Source: Rhodanobacter sp. DHG33 (lineage in GTDB: Bacteria > Pseudomonadota > Gammaproteobacteria > Xanthomonadales > Rhodanobacteraceae). Taken from it: a stretch of DNA of 64,000 nt. This document shows positions 25,790 to 34,289 of the stretch, piece by piece (position 1 is the first letter of the stretch; the number at the start of each line of letters is the position of its first letter). The stretch covers positions 380,757 through 444,756 of the forward strand of contig NZ_JACYXM010000006.1 in assembly GCF_014843005.1 (NCBI RefSeq), in the 5' to 3' direction. The notes beneath the pieces are model-generated. The model searched no databases. It saw nothing but the letters and a program-made list of their open reading frames with translations, and was not told the DNA's origin. Both the position numbers and the translations under genes were made by a program.

Positions 25790-26712
25790 AGCGCATCCTC
25801 GTCGCCGGCGAGTTGAACGTCGACCTGGTGTTCCGGGATTGCCAGTCGTTTCCCACGCCGGGCCACGAGGTGCTGGCCGAGGACGCCCTGGTGGTGCCGG
25901 GCAGCTCCTCGATGATCTGTGCGATGGGGCTGGCACGCCTCGGCAACCCGGTGAGCTTCGCCGGCAAGGCGGGTGCGGACGGCTGGGGCGATTTCTGCGT
26001 ATCGGCGCTGCAGGGCGCCGGCATCGACGTCGGTGCGGTGCGGCGCGATGCGGCGTTGCGCACGGGCATCACCGCGTCGTTCTCCACGCGCAGCGACCGT
26101 GCGCTGGTCACCTTCGCCGGAGCGATCGGCGCGCTGCGCGCGGACGACATAGGCGACGAACTGCTGGGCGCCGCCGATCACCTGCACGTGTCGTCCTACT
26201 ATCTGCAAACCGCGTTGCGGCCTCAGCTCAAATCACTGTTCGCGCGTGCGCGAGCGCAAGGCCTGAGTACTTCGCTCGATCCCGGTTTCGACCCTGAGCG
26301 ACGCTGGGGCGACGAATGGCGCGAACTGCTTGCGGAAGTCGATCTGTTCCTGCCCAACGACGTGGAACTGGCCGGCATCAGCGGCTGCGAGTCCGCGGTC
26401 GACGGTCTGCGCGCACTGGACAACGGTCACACCCGCATCGTGGTGAAGCGCGGTCGTGACGGCTGCGCCGCGCTGGACCGCGACGGCAAGCTGTTCGAAT
26501 CGCCGGCCTTTGCGCTGGATGCGGTGGACAGTACCGGCGCCGGCGATTCCTTCGACGCCGGTTTCCTGCATGCGTGGCTGCGCGACTTACCACTGACGGA
26601 AGCCATGCGCTGGGGCAACGCCTGCGGTGCGCTTTCCACGCGTGGCGTGGGCGGCACGGCGCGGCAGGCCGACCTTGGCGAGGCGAAGGCCTTGGTGGAG
26701 TCCGCGCCGTGA
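25786..26712 (+). CDS. PfkB-family carbohydrate kinase
   Basis: The 308-residue ribokinase-like protein starts GTG in a GTGA overlap with agaS. It has the N-terminal GELNVDLVF strand, the first PfkB signature region around FAGKAGADGWG, and the C-terminal signature DSTGAGDSFDAGFL with the catalytic Asp. Context suggests phosphorylation of GalNAc, galactosamine or a related sugar to feed AgaS, because no other hexosamine kinase is seen. That assignment is inference; Shewanella AgaK is of a different family. Confidence 0.82.
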   Translation: MKRILVAGELNVDLVFRDCQSFPTPGHEVLAEDALVVPGSSSMICAMGLARLGNPVSFAGKAGADGWGDFCVSALQGAGIDVGAVRRDAALRTGITASFSTRSDRALVTFAGAIGALRADDIGDELLGAADHLHVSSYYLQTALRPQLKSLFARARAQGLSTSLDPGFDPERRWGDEWRELLAEVDLFLPNDVELAGISGCESAVDGLRALDNGHTRIVVKRGRDGCAALDRDGKLFESPAFALDAVDSTGAGDSFDAGFLHAWLRDLPLTEAMRWGNACGALSTRGVGGTARQADLGEAKALVESAP

Positions 26713-27641
26713 TCACCGTGCTCGGCATCAACACCGCCATCGACCACCTGATGCAGGTGGGCGAATTGCACCTGGGCGAGGTCAATCGCACGGTGCACGA
26801 ACAGGTGTTGCCGGGCGGCAAGGGCTTGCACGTGGCGCAGACCGTCGCTGCGCTCGGCGAGCCGGTGCAGTTGATCGGCCTGATCGATGCGGCGCACCGC
26901 AACCTCACGGCGCGGCGCATGAGCGAGCGCGGCGTGCTGTTCCACGGCGTGGAAATCGATGCGCCGCTGCGCCATTGCATTGCGCTGCAGGATGCGCAGG
27001 GGCAGATCACCGAAGTGCTGGGGCAGGGGCCGGAGCTGGGCGAACGCGATCGCGCGGCCATGCAACGCGCCTTCCGTCTTGCGCTGGCGGAAAGCGATCT
27101 GGTGGTGCTCTCCGGCAGCCTTCCGCGCGGCCTCGCTGCCAATACCTACGCCGAACTGGCGGAGCAGGTGCGCGCTGCCGGCAAGCGTTGCCTGGTCGAC
27201 GCCAGCGGGGAAGTGCTGAAACAGGCGGTGACGGCGCAGCCTTTCCTGCTGAAGCCGAATCGCGACGAAGCGGAAGCCTTGCTCGGCCGCAGCATCGACA
27301 GCATCGACGTCGCCGTAGTCGCGCTGCGCGAACTCCATGCGCGCGGTGTGGCGATGCCGGTGCTCAGCCTCGGTGCGCTGGGTGCCGTGGGCATGGACGA
27401 CAGCGGTGCATGGCATGCCGCGGTGGAGCTGGAACAAGTGCGCAACACCGTCGGCTCGGGCGATTGCTTCCTGGCCGGCATGGCCGTGGCGGTCGCGCGT
27501 GGGGAGATGCTGCGCGAGGCGTTGCGGCTGGCGGTGGCCTGCGGGGCCGCCAACGCGATGGATGTGGAAACAGGTTATGTGCGCCCGGACCAGGTCGAGT
27601 CGTTGCTCGGCCGGGTGCGGGTGCGCGAATGGAAGCACTGA
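26709..27641 (+). CDS. 1-phosphofructokinase/tagatose-6-phosphate kinase family protein
   Basis: The 310-residue PfkB-family protein is of the FruK/LacC subgroup: ITVLGINTAIDHLM replaces the usual TLNPAID start, LPGGKGLHVAQTVAALG is the sugar-binding Gly-rich loop, SGSLPRGL the central motif, and NTVGSGDCFLAGMAVA holds the catalytic Asp. It would make tagatose-1,6-bisphosphate for the aldolase across the divergent promoter. The GTG start overlaps the previous stop (GTGA). With AgaS and the aldolase the downstream pathway is complete from GalN-6-phosphate to triose phosphates. Confidence 0.82.
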   Translation: MITVLGINTAIDHLMQVGELHLGEVNRTVHEQVLPGGKGLHVAQTVAALGEPVQLIGLIDAAHRNLTARRMSERGVLFHGVEIDAPLRHCIALQDAQGQITEVLGQGPELGERDRAAMQRAFRLALAESDLVVLSGSLPRGLAANTYAELAEQVRAAGKRCLVDASGEVLKQAVTAQPFLLKPNRDEAEALLGRSIDSIDVAVVALRELHARGVAMPVLSLGALGAVGMDDSGAWHAAVELEQVRNTVGSGDCFLAGMAVAVARGEMLREALRLAVACGAANAMDVETGYVRPDQVESLLGRVRVREWKH

Positions 27642-27664
27642 ACATCGGCGGAGTACGCCAATAG

Positions 27665-27687
27665 GCCGATGAGGATGAGCCATCGGC
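27665..27687 (+). terminator. Hairpin after the kinase operon
   Basis: Arms GCCGATG/CATCGGC (7 bp) around a 9-base loop lie 24 bases after the last kinase stop and before the first TonB receptor. No T tract. Confidence 0.35.
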
Positions 27688-27766
27688 GTCAAGAACATCC
27701 GCAGGCTGCGAGGGCGCAGGTGCCCGCGGATATCCAGAAGCGGTTCATTCCTTGAGAGGGGAGATC

Positions 27767-30700
27767 ATGAAATCGGGCACCAACATTCCATTGCGAAGAA
27801 CAGGTTTGGCCGCAACGCTGGGCCTGCTGCTCGCATCTACGGCGGCCTATGGCCAGTCCACCACCAGCAGCATCTTTGGCCACGTGCCGGTGCAGGCGGG
27901 CGAAAGCATCACGGTAAGTAACGGCTCGGGCCTGACCCGCACGGTCGGCATCGACAGCCAGGGCCGTTACGCGGCCAACCAACTGCCCATCGGTACCTAC
28001 ACCGTCAGCCTGATGCTCAACGGCCAGGTCATCCAGCAGCGCAACAACGTCTTGCTGCAGGTGGGCATCGGTTCGGACGTTTCATTCACCGAACAGGGCG
28101 CCTCCGCGGCCAGCGAGACGAACGCGAAGCAGCTTTCCGGCGTGAGCGTATCGGCTAATGCGATACCGCCCATCGACGTAAGCTCGGTGGATTCGCGCAC
28201 GGTGCTCACCGCAGACCAGTTGGCCAAGCTGCCGTTGGCGCACACGGCGGAAGCGGTAGCGTTGCTGGCGCCGGCGACCAACCTTGGTGCGGGCGGCGCG
28301 GCCAGCACCACGGGCGAGCCGCTGATCAGCTTCGGCGGCTCGTCGTCCACCGAGAACGCGTATTACCTCAACGGTTTCAATACCACTGATCCCAACATCG
28401 CCGAAGGCGGCATCACTCTGCCGTACGGTTCGATCGACCAGGAAGAGGTCTACACCGGCGGCTACAGCGCACAGTACGGCCGCAGCGACGGCGGTGTACT
28501 CAACATGATCGGCAAGAGCGGCACCAACGACTGGCACTTCGGCGGCCAGTTCCTCTACGAGCCGTCGTCGATGGTGGCGAGCCAGGACAGTACCTACTAC
28601 GCCAACGGCCTGCCGCCGTCGCCCGTGGCCGGTCGCCTGTACGACCCGAGGAACCAGAACAGCACCTGGTCGTCCGTCTACGATCTGTACGTGGGCGGCC
28701 CGATCATCCAGGACAAGCTGTTCTTCTTCGCTTCGGCGGAAATGACCCACACCGAAGGAAACTCGGTCAACAGCGTCGAGTCCGGCACCGATTCGCACTA
28801 CAAGGACACGCTGCCCAAGTGGTACGCCAAGGTGAACTGGAACATCACCGACAACAATCTGCTCGAACTGACGGGCGCGTCGGAAAAGAGCCTGACCAGC
28901 GGCACGGTCTACAACTACGACTACAACAGCTTGAGCGACAATGGCTTCAAGGCCTACGCCAACGACACCAAACATGGTGGTGACCTGTGGCTGGCGAAGT
29001 TCACCAGCTACATCACGGACAAGCTGACCCTGACTGCCATGTACGGCAGCATGAAAACGCGCAGCTACAGCGAGAATCCGGCCTACGATCCGGATGTGAC
29101 CTACGTTGGCACCTACACGCAGCAGAACCCGGCGTTGAACGGCGGCACGCCGATCACCAACAACCAGACGGTCACCGAGATCAACAACCCGGGCCAGAAC
29201 TTCGTGACCACCAACCTGCGTGTGGCGCTGACCTACACCTTGGGTGACCACACGATCACGGCGGGTATCGACAATCTGCGCACGGCGGCCAGGGAACAGG
29301 ACGAGCTGACCTCGGGGCCGGGCGGTTACCAGTGGATCTACGGTTATACGAAGACCCCGACCCAGCCGCTGTATCCCTCGCTTGGCGTGGGCCCCACGGC
29401 CGATTACCCGAACGGCGCGACCGGCTACTACGCGTTCAAGTACATCTTCAACCAGGGCGGCAACCTGTTCTCCACGGAGAACGCCGAGTACATCGAGGAC
29501 AACTGGCAGGTCAACGACCGCTTCCTGCTGTCCATGGGTCTGCGCGACGACGACTTCACCAACACCAATGCCAGCGCGCTTGCCTACATGCGGCAGACCA
29601 AGCCGCAATGGGCGCCGCGCCTGGGCTTCAGCTGGGACGTGTTCGGCGACAGCTCGTTCAAGGTGTACGGCAATGCCGGCCGCTACTTCCTCGGTTCGCC
29701 GATCGCCCCGGGCGATCCGGCCAACGGGTATGTGGCCACCTCGCAGTACTACACGTACAGCGGCATCGCGGCCGACGGCACGCCTACCGGCCTGACGCAG
29801 ATGTCGCAGCCGGTGTCGCCCAACGGCGCCTATGGGCAGACGCCCGATCCGCGCACCATGACGGCGACCAGCCTGAAGGCCGAGGACCAGGACGAGTTCA
29901 TGCTCGGCTTCCAGAAGACGGCCGGTCCGAACTGGGTCTATGGCGCCAAGATCACTCGGCGCATCCTGCGGCACGTGATCGACGACTGGTGCGATGTCGG
30001 GGCGCTGGTGAACAAGGCGGCTTCGGAAGGCATCACCGACGTCAACACCGACACCTGCTACTACGTCAACCCGGGCGAGGCCAACACCTTCGCGGTGCAG
30101 GACCCGAGCGGCGCCTTCCACAGCGTGACGATGTCCCAGGCCGACTTCAACTTCCCGCATGCCGTGCGTCGCTACTACGGACTGGAGACCTTCCTGGAGC
30201 ATCCGTTCGACGGCAAGTGGTATGGCAGGGTCAGCTACACCTTCTCGCGCAGCTACGGCAACAGCGAGGGCGAGGGCCAATCCGACATCCGCGCCATCGG
30301 CGGCACGCAGAACGAGGACTGGGATTTCCCGGAGCTGATGGTCTACGCCAACGGTCCGCAGGGCAACGATCACACTCACGTGCTCAAGGCCTACGGCTAC
30401 TACGCGATCACGCCCGAGTGGATGGTGTCGGCCAACCTCAACCTGACCTCGGGTGGCCCGAAGTACTGCCTGGGCTATTACGGGCCGCAGCAGAGCGACC
30501 CGGACGGCTACGGTTCCAACTACCACTGGTGCAACGGCCAGCCGTCGCCGCCGGGGGCAACCGGACGCCTGCCGTGGATGAAGGAGCTTGATCTGGGCCT
30601 CCACTATCGCCCGGCATTCGCCGACCACAAGCTGTCCCTGAACGTGGACGTGTTCAACGTGTTCAACGGCCAGGCTCCGCTCAATCTCGATGCCGATTAC

Positions 30701-30799
30701 AACGGCAACAGCGGCGGCACGCCGAACCCGCTCTACGGCACGCCGATGGTGCTGCAGCAGCCGCGCTACGTGCGATTCGGTGTGACTTACGACTACTGA
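27767..30799 (+). CDS. TonB-dependent receptor with N-terminal carboxypeptidase-regulatory-like domain (copy 1)
   Basis: The 1010-residue outer-membrane transporter imports a ligand, probably an oligosaccharide, with energy from TonB-ExbBD. A signal peptide ends near AAYGQ (residue 29). A CarboxypepD_reg-like beta-sandwich follows (residues about 30-110), then a plug domain (GGSSSTENAYYLNGFNTTDP, GYSAQYGRSDGGVLNMIGKS) and a 22-strand-type barrel ending VRFGVTYDY with the terminal aromatic. The start has a GAGAGGGGAG SD. A paralogue follows. No SusD-like lipoprotein is present, as usual for this lineage. Confidence 0.93.
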   Translation: MKSGTNIPLRRTGLAATLGLLLASTAAYGQSTTSSIFGHVPVQAGESITVSNGSGLTRTVGIDSQGRYAANQLPIGTYTVSLMLNGQVIQQRNNVLLQVGIGSDVSFTEQGASAASETNAKQLSGVSVSANAIPPIDVSSVDSRTVLTADQLAKLPLAHTAEAVALLAPATNLGAGGAASTTGEPLISFGGSSSTENAYYLNGFNTTDPNIAEGGITLPYGSIDQEEVYTGGYSAQYGRSDGGVLNMIGKSGTNDWHFGGQFLYEPSSMVASQDSTYYANGLPPSPVAGRLYDPRNQNSTWSSVYDLYVGGPIIQDKLFFFASAEMTHTEGNSVNSVESGTDSHYKDTLPKWYAKVNWNITDNNLLELTGASEKSLTSGTVYNYDYNSLSDNGFKAYANDTKHGGDLWLAKFTSYITDKLTLTAMYGSMKTRSYSENPAYDPDVTYVGTYTQQNPALNGGTPITNNQTVTEINNPGQNFVTTNLRVALTYTLGDHTITAGIDNLRTAAREQDELTSGPGGYQWIYGYTKTPTQPLYPSLGVGPTADYPNGATGYYAFKYIFNQGGNLFSTENAEYIEDNWQVNDRFLLSMGLRDDDFTNTNASALAYMRQTKPQWAPRLGFSWDVFGDSSFKVYGNAGRYFLGSPIAPGDPANGYVATSQYYTYSGIAADGTPTGLTQMSQPVSPNGAYGQTPDPRTMTATSLKAEDQDEFMLGFQKTAGPNWVYGAKITRRILRHVIDDWCDVGALVNKAASEGITDVNTDTCYYVNPGEANTFAVQDPSGAFHSVTMSQADFNFPHAVRRYYGLETFLEHPFDGKWYGRVSYTFSRSYGNSEGEGQSDIRAIGGTQNEDWDFPELMVYANGPQGNDHTHVLKAYGYYAITPEWMVSANLNLTSGGPKYCLGYYGPQQSDPDGYGSNYHWCNGQPSPPGATGRLPWMKELDLGLHYRPAFADHKLSLNVDVFNVFNGQAPLNLDADYNGNSGGTPNPLYGTPMVLQQPRYVRFGVTYDY

Positions 30800-30839
30800 T
30801 CGCGGCAACTTGCGACCCTGATGAGGGAAACGGCGTATT

Positions 30840-30867
30840 CGCGCCGTCCGGACATCCGGACGGCGCG
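30840..30867 (+). terminator. Strong hairpin between the two TonB receptors
   Basis: Thirteen-base-pair perfect arms CGCGCCGTCCGGA/TCCGGACGGCGCG with a minimal 2-base loop lie 40 bases after the first receptor stop. The rest of the 282-base gap holds repeated CGAAT/CGGAAT words that could be regulatory. Confidence 0.6.
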
Positions 30868-31081
30868 GGTATGCAATCGATCTGAAAGAAGTTGCGAATT
30901 TCCGAATCGGGCCGTTACGCGACGAATCGATTTCGGAATCCGAACGGAATCACCTGACAACGGCGGGATGGCCAACTGGCCGACGGCATGCACTGTCGAT
31001 CGGTGCTCGGACGATTCGTGGAATGCCAGCGCAAACGCCTGTGCATATCCGTTGAGATTCATTTCCTGGGAGGGATGCTTG

Positions 31082-34000
31082 ATGACGATCGACACGAACA
31101 TCTTGTTGCGGAAGACCGGCCTGGCCACGGCGCTCGGCTTGCTGCTTGCGTCCACGGCGGCGTACGGCCAATCCACCACCAGCAGCATCTATGGCCATGT
31201 GCCGGCGCAGGCTGGCGAAACCGTTGTACTGAACAATGGTGCAGGCCTGACGCGTACCGTCAACGTCGATAACCAAGGTCGTTACAACGCCGCGCAGTTG
31301 CCGGTCGGCACGTATTCGGTAGCGCTGATGCGCGACGGCCAGGTCATTCAGCGCCGCGACAACGTAATGCTCAAAGTAGGCGTGGGTGTCGAGATCTCTT
31401 TCGCCGAGGCTGCTGCTGCGAGCTCGGCGAATGCGAAGCAGTTGTCAGGCGTGAACGTGTCGGCCAATGCCGTGCCGCCCATCGACGTGAGCTCGGTGGA
31501 CTCGCGCACGGTCATCACGTCGCAGGAGCTGGCCAGGCTGCCGCTGGGGCGCACTGCGGAGGCCGCGGCCCTGCTGGCGCCGGGCGCAGTCACGGCCGCC
31601 GGCGGCGCAAGCAGCCAGACCGGCGAGCCGCTGGTCAGCTTCGGCGGTTCCTCGTCGACGGAGAACGCGTATTACATCAACGGCTTCAATACCACCGATC
31701 CGTATGGCGCCAAGGGCGGTATTTCCCTGCCGTACGGCTCCATCGACCAAGAGGAAGCCTATACCGGCGGCTACAGCGCGCAGTACGGCCGCAGCGATGG
31801 CGGTGTGATCAACATGATCGGCAAGAGCGGCACCAACGATTGGCATTTCGGTGCCCAAGTGGTGTACGCGCCCGAGGACTGGCGCTCCAGCCAGGACGAT
31901 GCCTACTACATGAATGGCTTGCCGCCGAAGCCCGTGGCAGGGCGGCTGTACAACCCCAACAACCAGGACAACTACTGGAATTCCACCTACGACGTATACA
32001 TAGGCGGCCCGCTCGTCAGGGACAAGCTGTTCGTCTTTGCATCGATGGAGGCCAACGACACCGGCGGCTACACGGTCAATCCCGTGACCTCGGGTACTTC
32101 GCTGCACTACAAAACCAACAACCCGAAGTGGTACGCCAAGATCAACTGGAACATCAACGACAGCAACTTGCTTGAGCTGACGGGCGCGTCCGAGAAGACC
32201 GAAACCACCGGCGCGTACTACTACTACGACTACAACGCCCTGAGCGACAAGAATTTCAAGAGCTTCGCCAACACCACCAAGCTGGGCGGCGACATGTGGT
32301 CGGCCAAGTACACCAGCTACATCACCGACAGCCTCACGTTCAATGCCACGTACGGCAAGATGACCACGGTGAACTACAGCGAGCAGCCGGGTTACAGCCC
32401 GGAATACACCTACATCGCCGACTACACGAACCAGAACCCGACGCTCAACGGCGGCACGCCGATCGCCAATTCGCAGACCAATTCCACCATCGCCAACCCC
32501 GGCAAGAACTACAAGACCAGCAACCTGCGTCTGAGCCTGACCTACACGCTGGGTAGCCACACCATTACGGCCGGTATCGACAACCTGCGTTCCGCGGCCA
32601 ACAACCAGGCCAGCATCACCACCGGCCCGGGCTATTGGTGGGACTACGGCTACACCAACCAGCCGACATCGCCCATCACAGCCATTTCGGCGACGGGGCC
32701 GGTGACCGTGGGCCCCGTGGCCAACTACCCGGGCGGTGCCCCGGTCAATGGCACGAGCTACTACGTCACCAAGAACGTCAGCATCTCGGGCGCCAACCTG
32801 CTCACCACGCAGCGTGCCGAATACATCGAGGACAACTGGCAGGTGAGCGACCGCTGGCTGCTGTCGCTGGGCCTGCGCAACGACGCCTTCACCAACTACA
32901 ACGGCTCGGGCCAGCCCTACATGCGGCAGACTTCGCCACAATGGGCGCCGCGCCTCGGCTTCAGCTGGGATGTGTACGGCGACGGTACGTTCAAGGTATA
33001 CGGCAACGCGGGCCGCTACTACCTGGGTCAGCCGCTCGCGCCCGGCGGCGTCGCCAACGGCATCCTGAGCACCACTCAGTACTTCACCTACACCGGCATC
33101 GCGGCCAACGGCACGCCCACCGGGCTGACGCAGATTTCGCCGCTGACTTCGGCGAACAGCTTCTTCGGACAAACGCCCGATCCGCGCACGCTCACGGCGC
33201 AGAACATCAAGGCGCAGGACCAGGACGAGTTCATCCTCGGCTTCACCAAGACGGCCGGCGACAAATGGGTCTACGGCTCCAAGTTCACCCGTCGCCTGAT
33301 CCGCCATGTCCTGGACGATTACTGTGACGGTACGACCGTAGCGGCTTATGCGGCCGCGGAGGGCATCACCGACGTCAACAGCACCGCCTGCTATTACATC
33401 AATCCGGGGCAGGCCAACACGTTTGCCGTGGAAGATCCGAACGGCGTGTTCCACGACGTGACGCTCTCCAACGCCGACATGCAGTTCCCGCACGCGGTAC
33501 GCCGCTACTACGCACTGGAAAATTTTCTGGAGCATCCGTTCGACGGCAAGTGGTACGCCAAGATCAGCTACACCTTCTCGCGCAGCTACGGCAACAGCGA
33601 AGGGCAAGGGCAGTCCGACATCCGCGCCATCGGCGGCATCCAGAACGAGGACTGGGATTACCCGTCGCTGATGGTCTACGCCGGCGGTCCGCAGGGTAAC
33701 GACCATACCCATCAGATCAAGGCGTTCGGCTACTACCAGCTCACGCCGGAATGGCTGGTCTCGGGCAACCTGAGCCTCATTTCGGGTGGCCCGAAGTACT
33801 GCCTCGGCATGTACGGCACCGATCCGTACAACACGGCCATCAACCCGGCCACTGGTGCGGCCTACAACGATCCGGCCGGTTACGGCTCCAACTACCACTG
33901 GTGCAACGGCCAGCCGTCGCCGCCGGGCGCGAACGGGCGTCTGCCGTGGATGAAGCAGGTGGATTTGGGCGTGCAATACCGGCCGGCGTTCGCGGACCAC

Positions 34001-34171
34001 AAGCTGGGCTTCCACCTGGACGTGTTCAACGTGTTCAATGGTCAGGCGCCGCTCAACGTGTGGGCGCAGATGTACCAGGGCCACGACGGCACGCTGAATC
34101 CGCTCTACGGTACGCCGATGGTCTTCCAGCAGCCGCGCTACGTGCGCATGAGCGTCACCTACGACTATTGA
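31082..34171 (+). CDS. TonB-dependent receptor, paralogue of the preceding gene (copy 2)
   Basis: The 1029-residue receptor repeats the architecture of copy 1: the same signal (LGLLLASTAAYGQSTTSSI), regulatory-like domain, plug (GGSSSTENAYYINGFNTTDP) and a barrel ending VRMSVTYDY. Long blocks are identical (SAQYGRSDGGV, TFSRSYGNSEG, YGSNYHWCNGQPSPPGA), so it is a tandem duplicate. The two differ mainly in barrel loops such as residues 430-470 and 530-560, the parts that bind ligand. The ATG at 31082 has GGGAGGG upstream. The two probably take related but different oligosaccharides. Confidence 0.93.
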   Translation: MTIDTNILLRKTGLATALGLLLASTAAYGQSTTSSIYGHVPAQAGETVVLNNGAGLTRTVNVDNQGRYNAAQLPVGTYSVALMRDGQVIQRRDNVMLKVGVGVEISFAEAAAASSANAKQLSGVNVSANAVPPIDVSSVDSRTVITSQELARLPLGRTAEAAALLAPGAVTAAGGASSQTGEPLVSFGGSSSTENAYYINGFNTTDPYGAKGGISLPYGSIDQEEAYTGGYSAQYGRSDGGVINMIGKSGTNDWHFGAQVVYAPEDWRSSQDDAYYMNGLPPKPVAGRLYNPNNQDNYWNSTYDVYIGGPLVRDKLFVFASMEANDTGGYTVNPVTSGTSLHYKTNNPKWYAKINWNINDSNLLELTGASEKTETTGAYYYYDYNALSDKNFKSFANTTKLGGDMWSAKYTSYITDSLTFNATYGKMTTVNYSEQPGYSPEYTYIADYTNQNPTLNGGTPIANSQTNSTIANPGKNYKTSNLRLSLTYTLGSHTITAGIDNLRSAANNQASITTGPGYWWDYGYTNQPTSPITAISATGPVTVGPVANYPGGAPVNGTSYYVTKNVSISGANLLTTQRAEYIEDNWQVSDRWLLSLGLRNDAFTNYNGSGQPYMRQTSPQWAPRLGFSWDVYGDGTFKVYGNAGRYYLGQPLAPGGVANGILSTTQYFTYTGIAANGTPTGLTQISPLTSANSFFGQTPDPRTLTAQNIKAQDQDEFILGFTKTAGDKWVYGSKFTRRLIRHVLDDYCDGTTVAAYAAAEGITDVNSTACYYINPGQANTFAVEDPNGVFHDVTLSNADMQFPHAVRRYYALENFLEHPFDGKWYAKISYTFSRSYGNSEGQGQSDIRAIGGIQNEDWDYPSLMVYAGGPQGNDHTHQIKAFGYYQLTPEWLVSGNLSLISGGPKYCLGMYGTDPYNTAINPATGAAYNDPAGYGSNYHWCNGQPSPPGANGRLPWMKQVDLGVQYRPAFADHKLGFHLDVFNVFNGQAPLNVWAQMYQGHDGTLNPLYGTPMVFQQPRYVRMSVTYDY

Positions 34172-34188
34172 AGCATCTTCACCCACCC

Positions 34189-34215
34189 GTCGCCCGGTCA
34201 TGCCGGGCGGCGTTT
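34189..34215 (+). terminator. Terminator-like hairpin after the second TonB receptor
   Basis: GCCCGG/CCGGGC arms with flanking pairs, extending to GTCGCCCGG-TCATG-CCGGGCGGC, are followed by TTTCACTTC. It lies 18 bases after the stop and could set receptor and enzyme transcript levels apart. Confidence 0.5.
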
Positions 34216-34289
34216 CACTTCAAGTGGCATCGACGAGCCTGTCCACGCGCCAGCCGAGCGAAGCCAACCGATCGATACGAGAGGCAACC

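Noticed and set aside
30821-31081. Upstream extension of the second TonB receptor
   Set aside because: The frame crosses a strong hairpin and lacks homology; the paralogue starts at the equivalent of 31082, where there is a GGGAGGG ribosome site.
28082-34201. Long minus-strand frames opposite both TonB receptors
   Set aside because: Shadow frames without motif or ribosome site; they mirror each other only because the receptors are paralogues.
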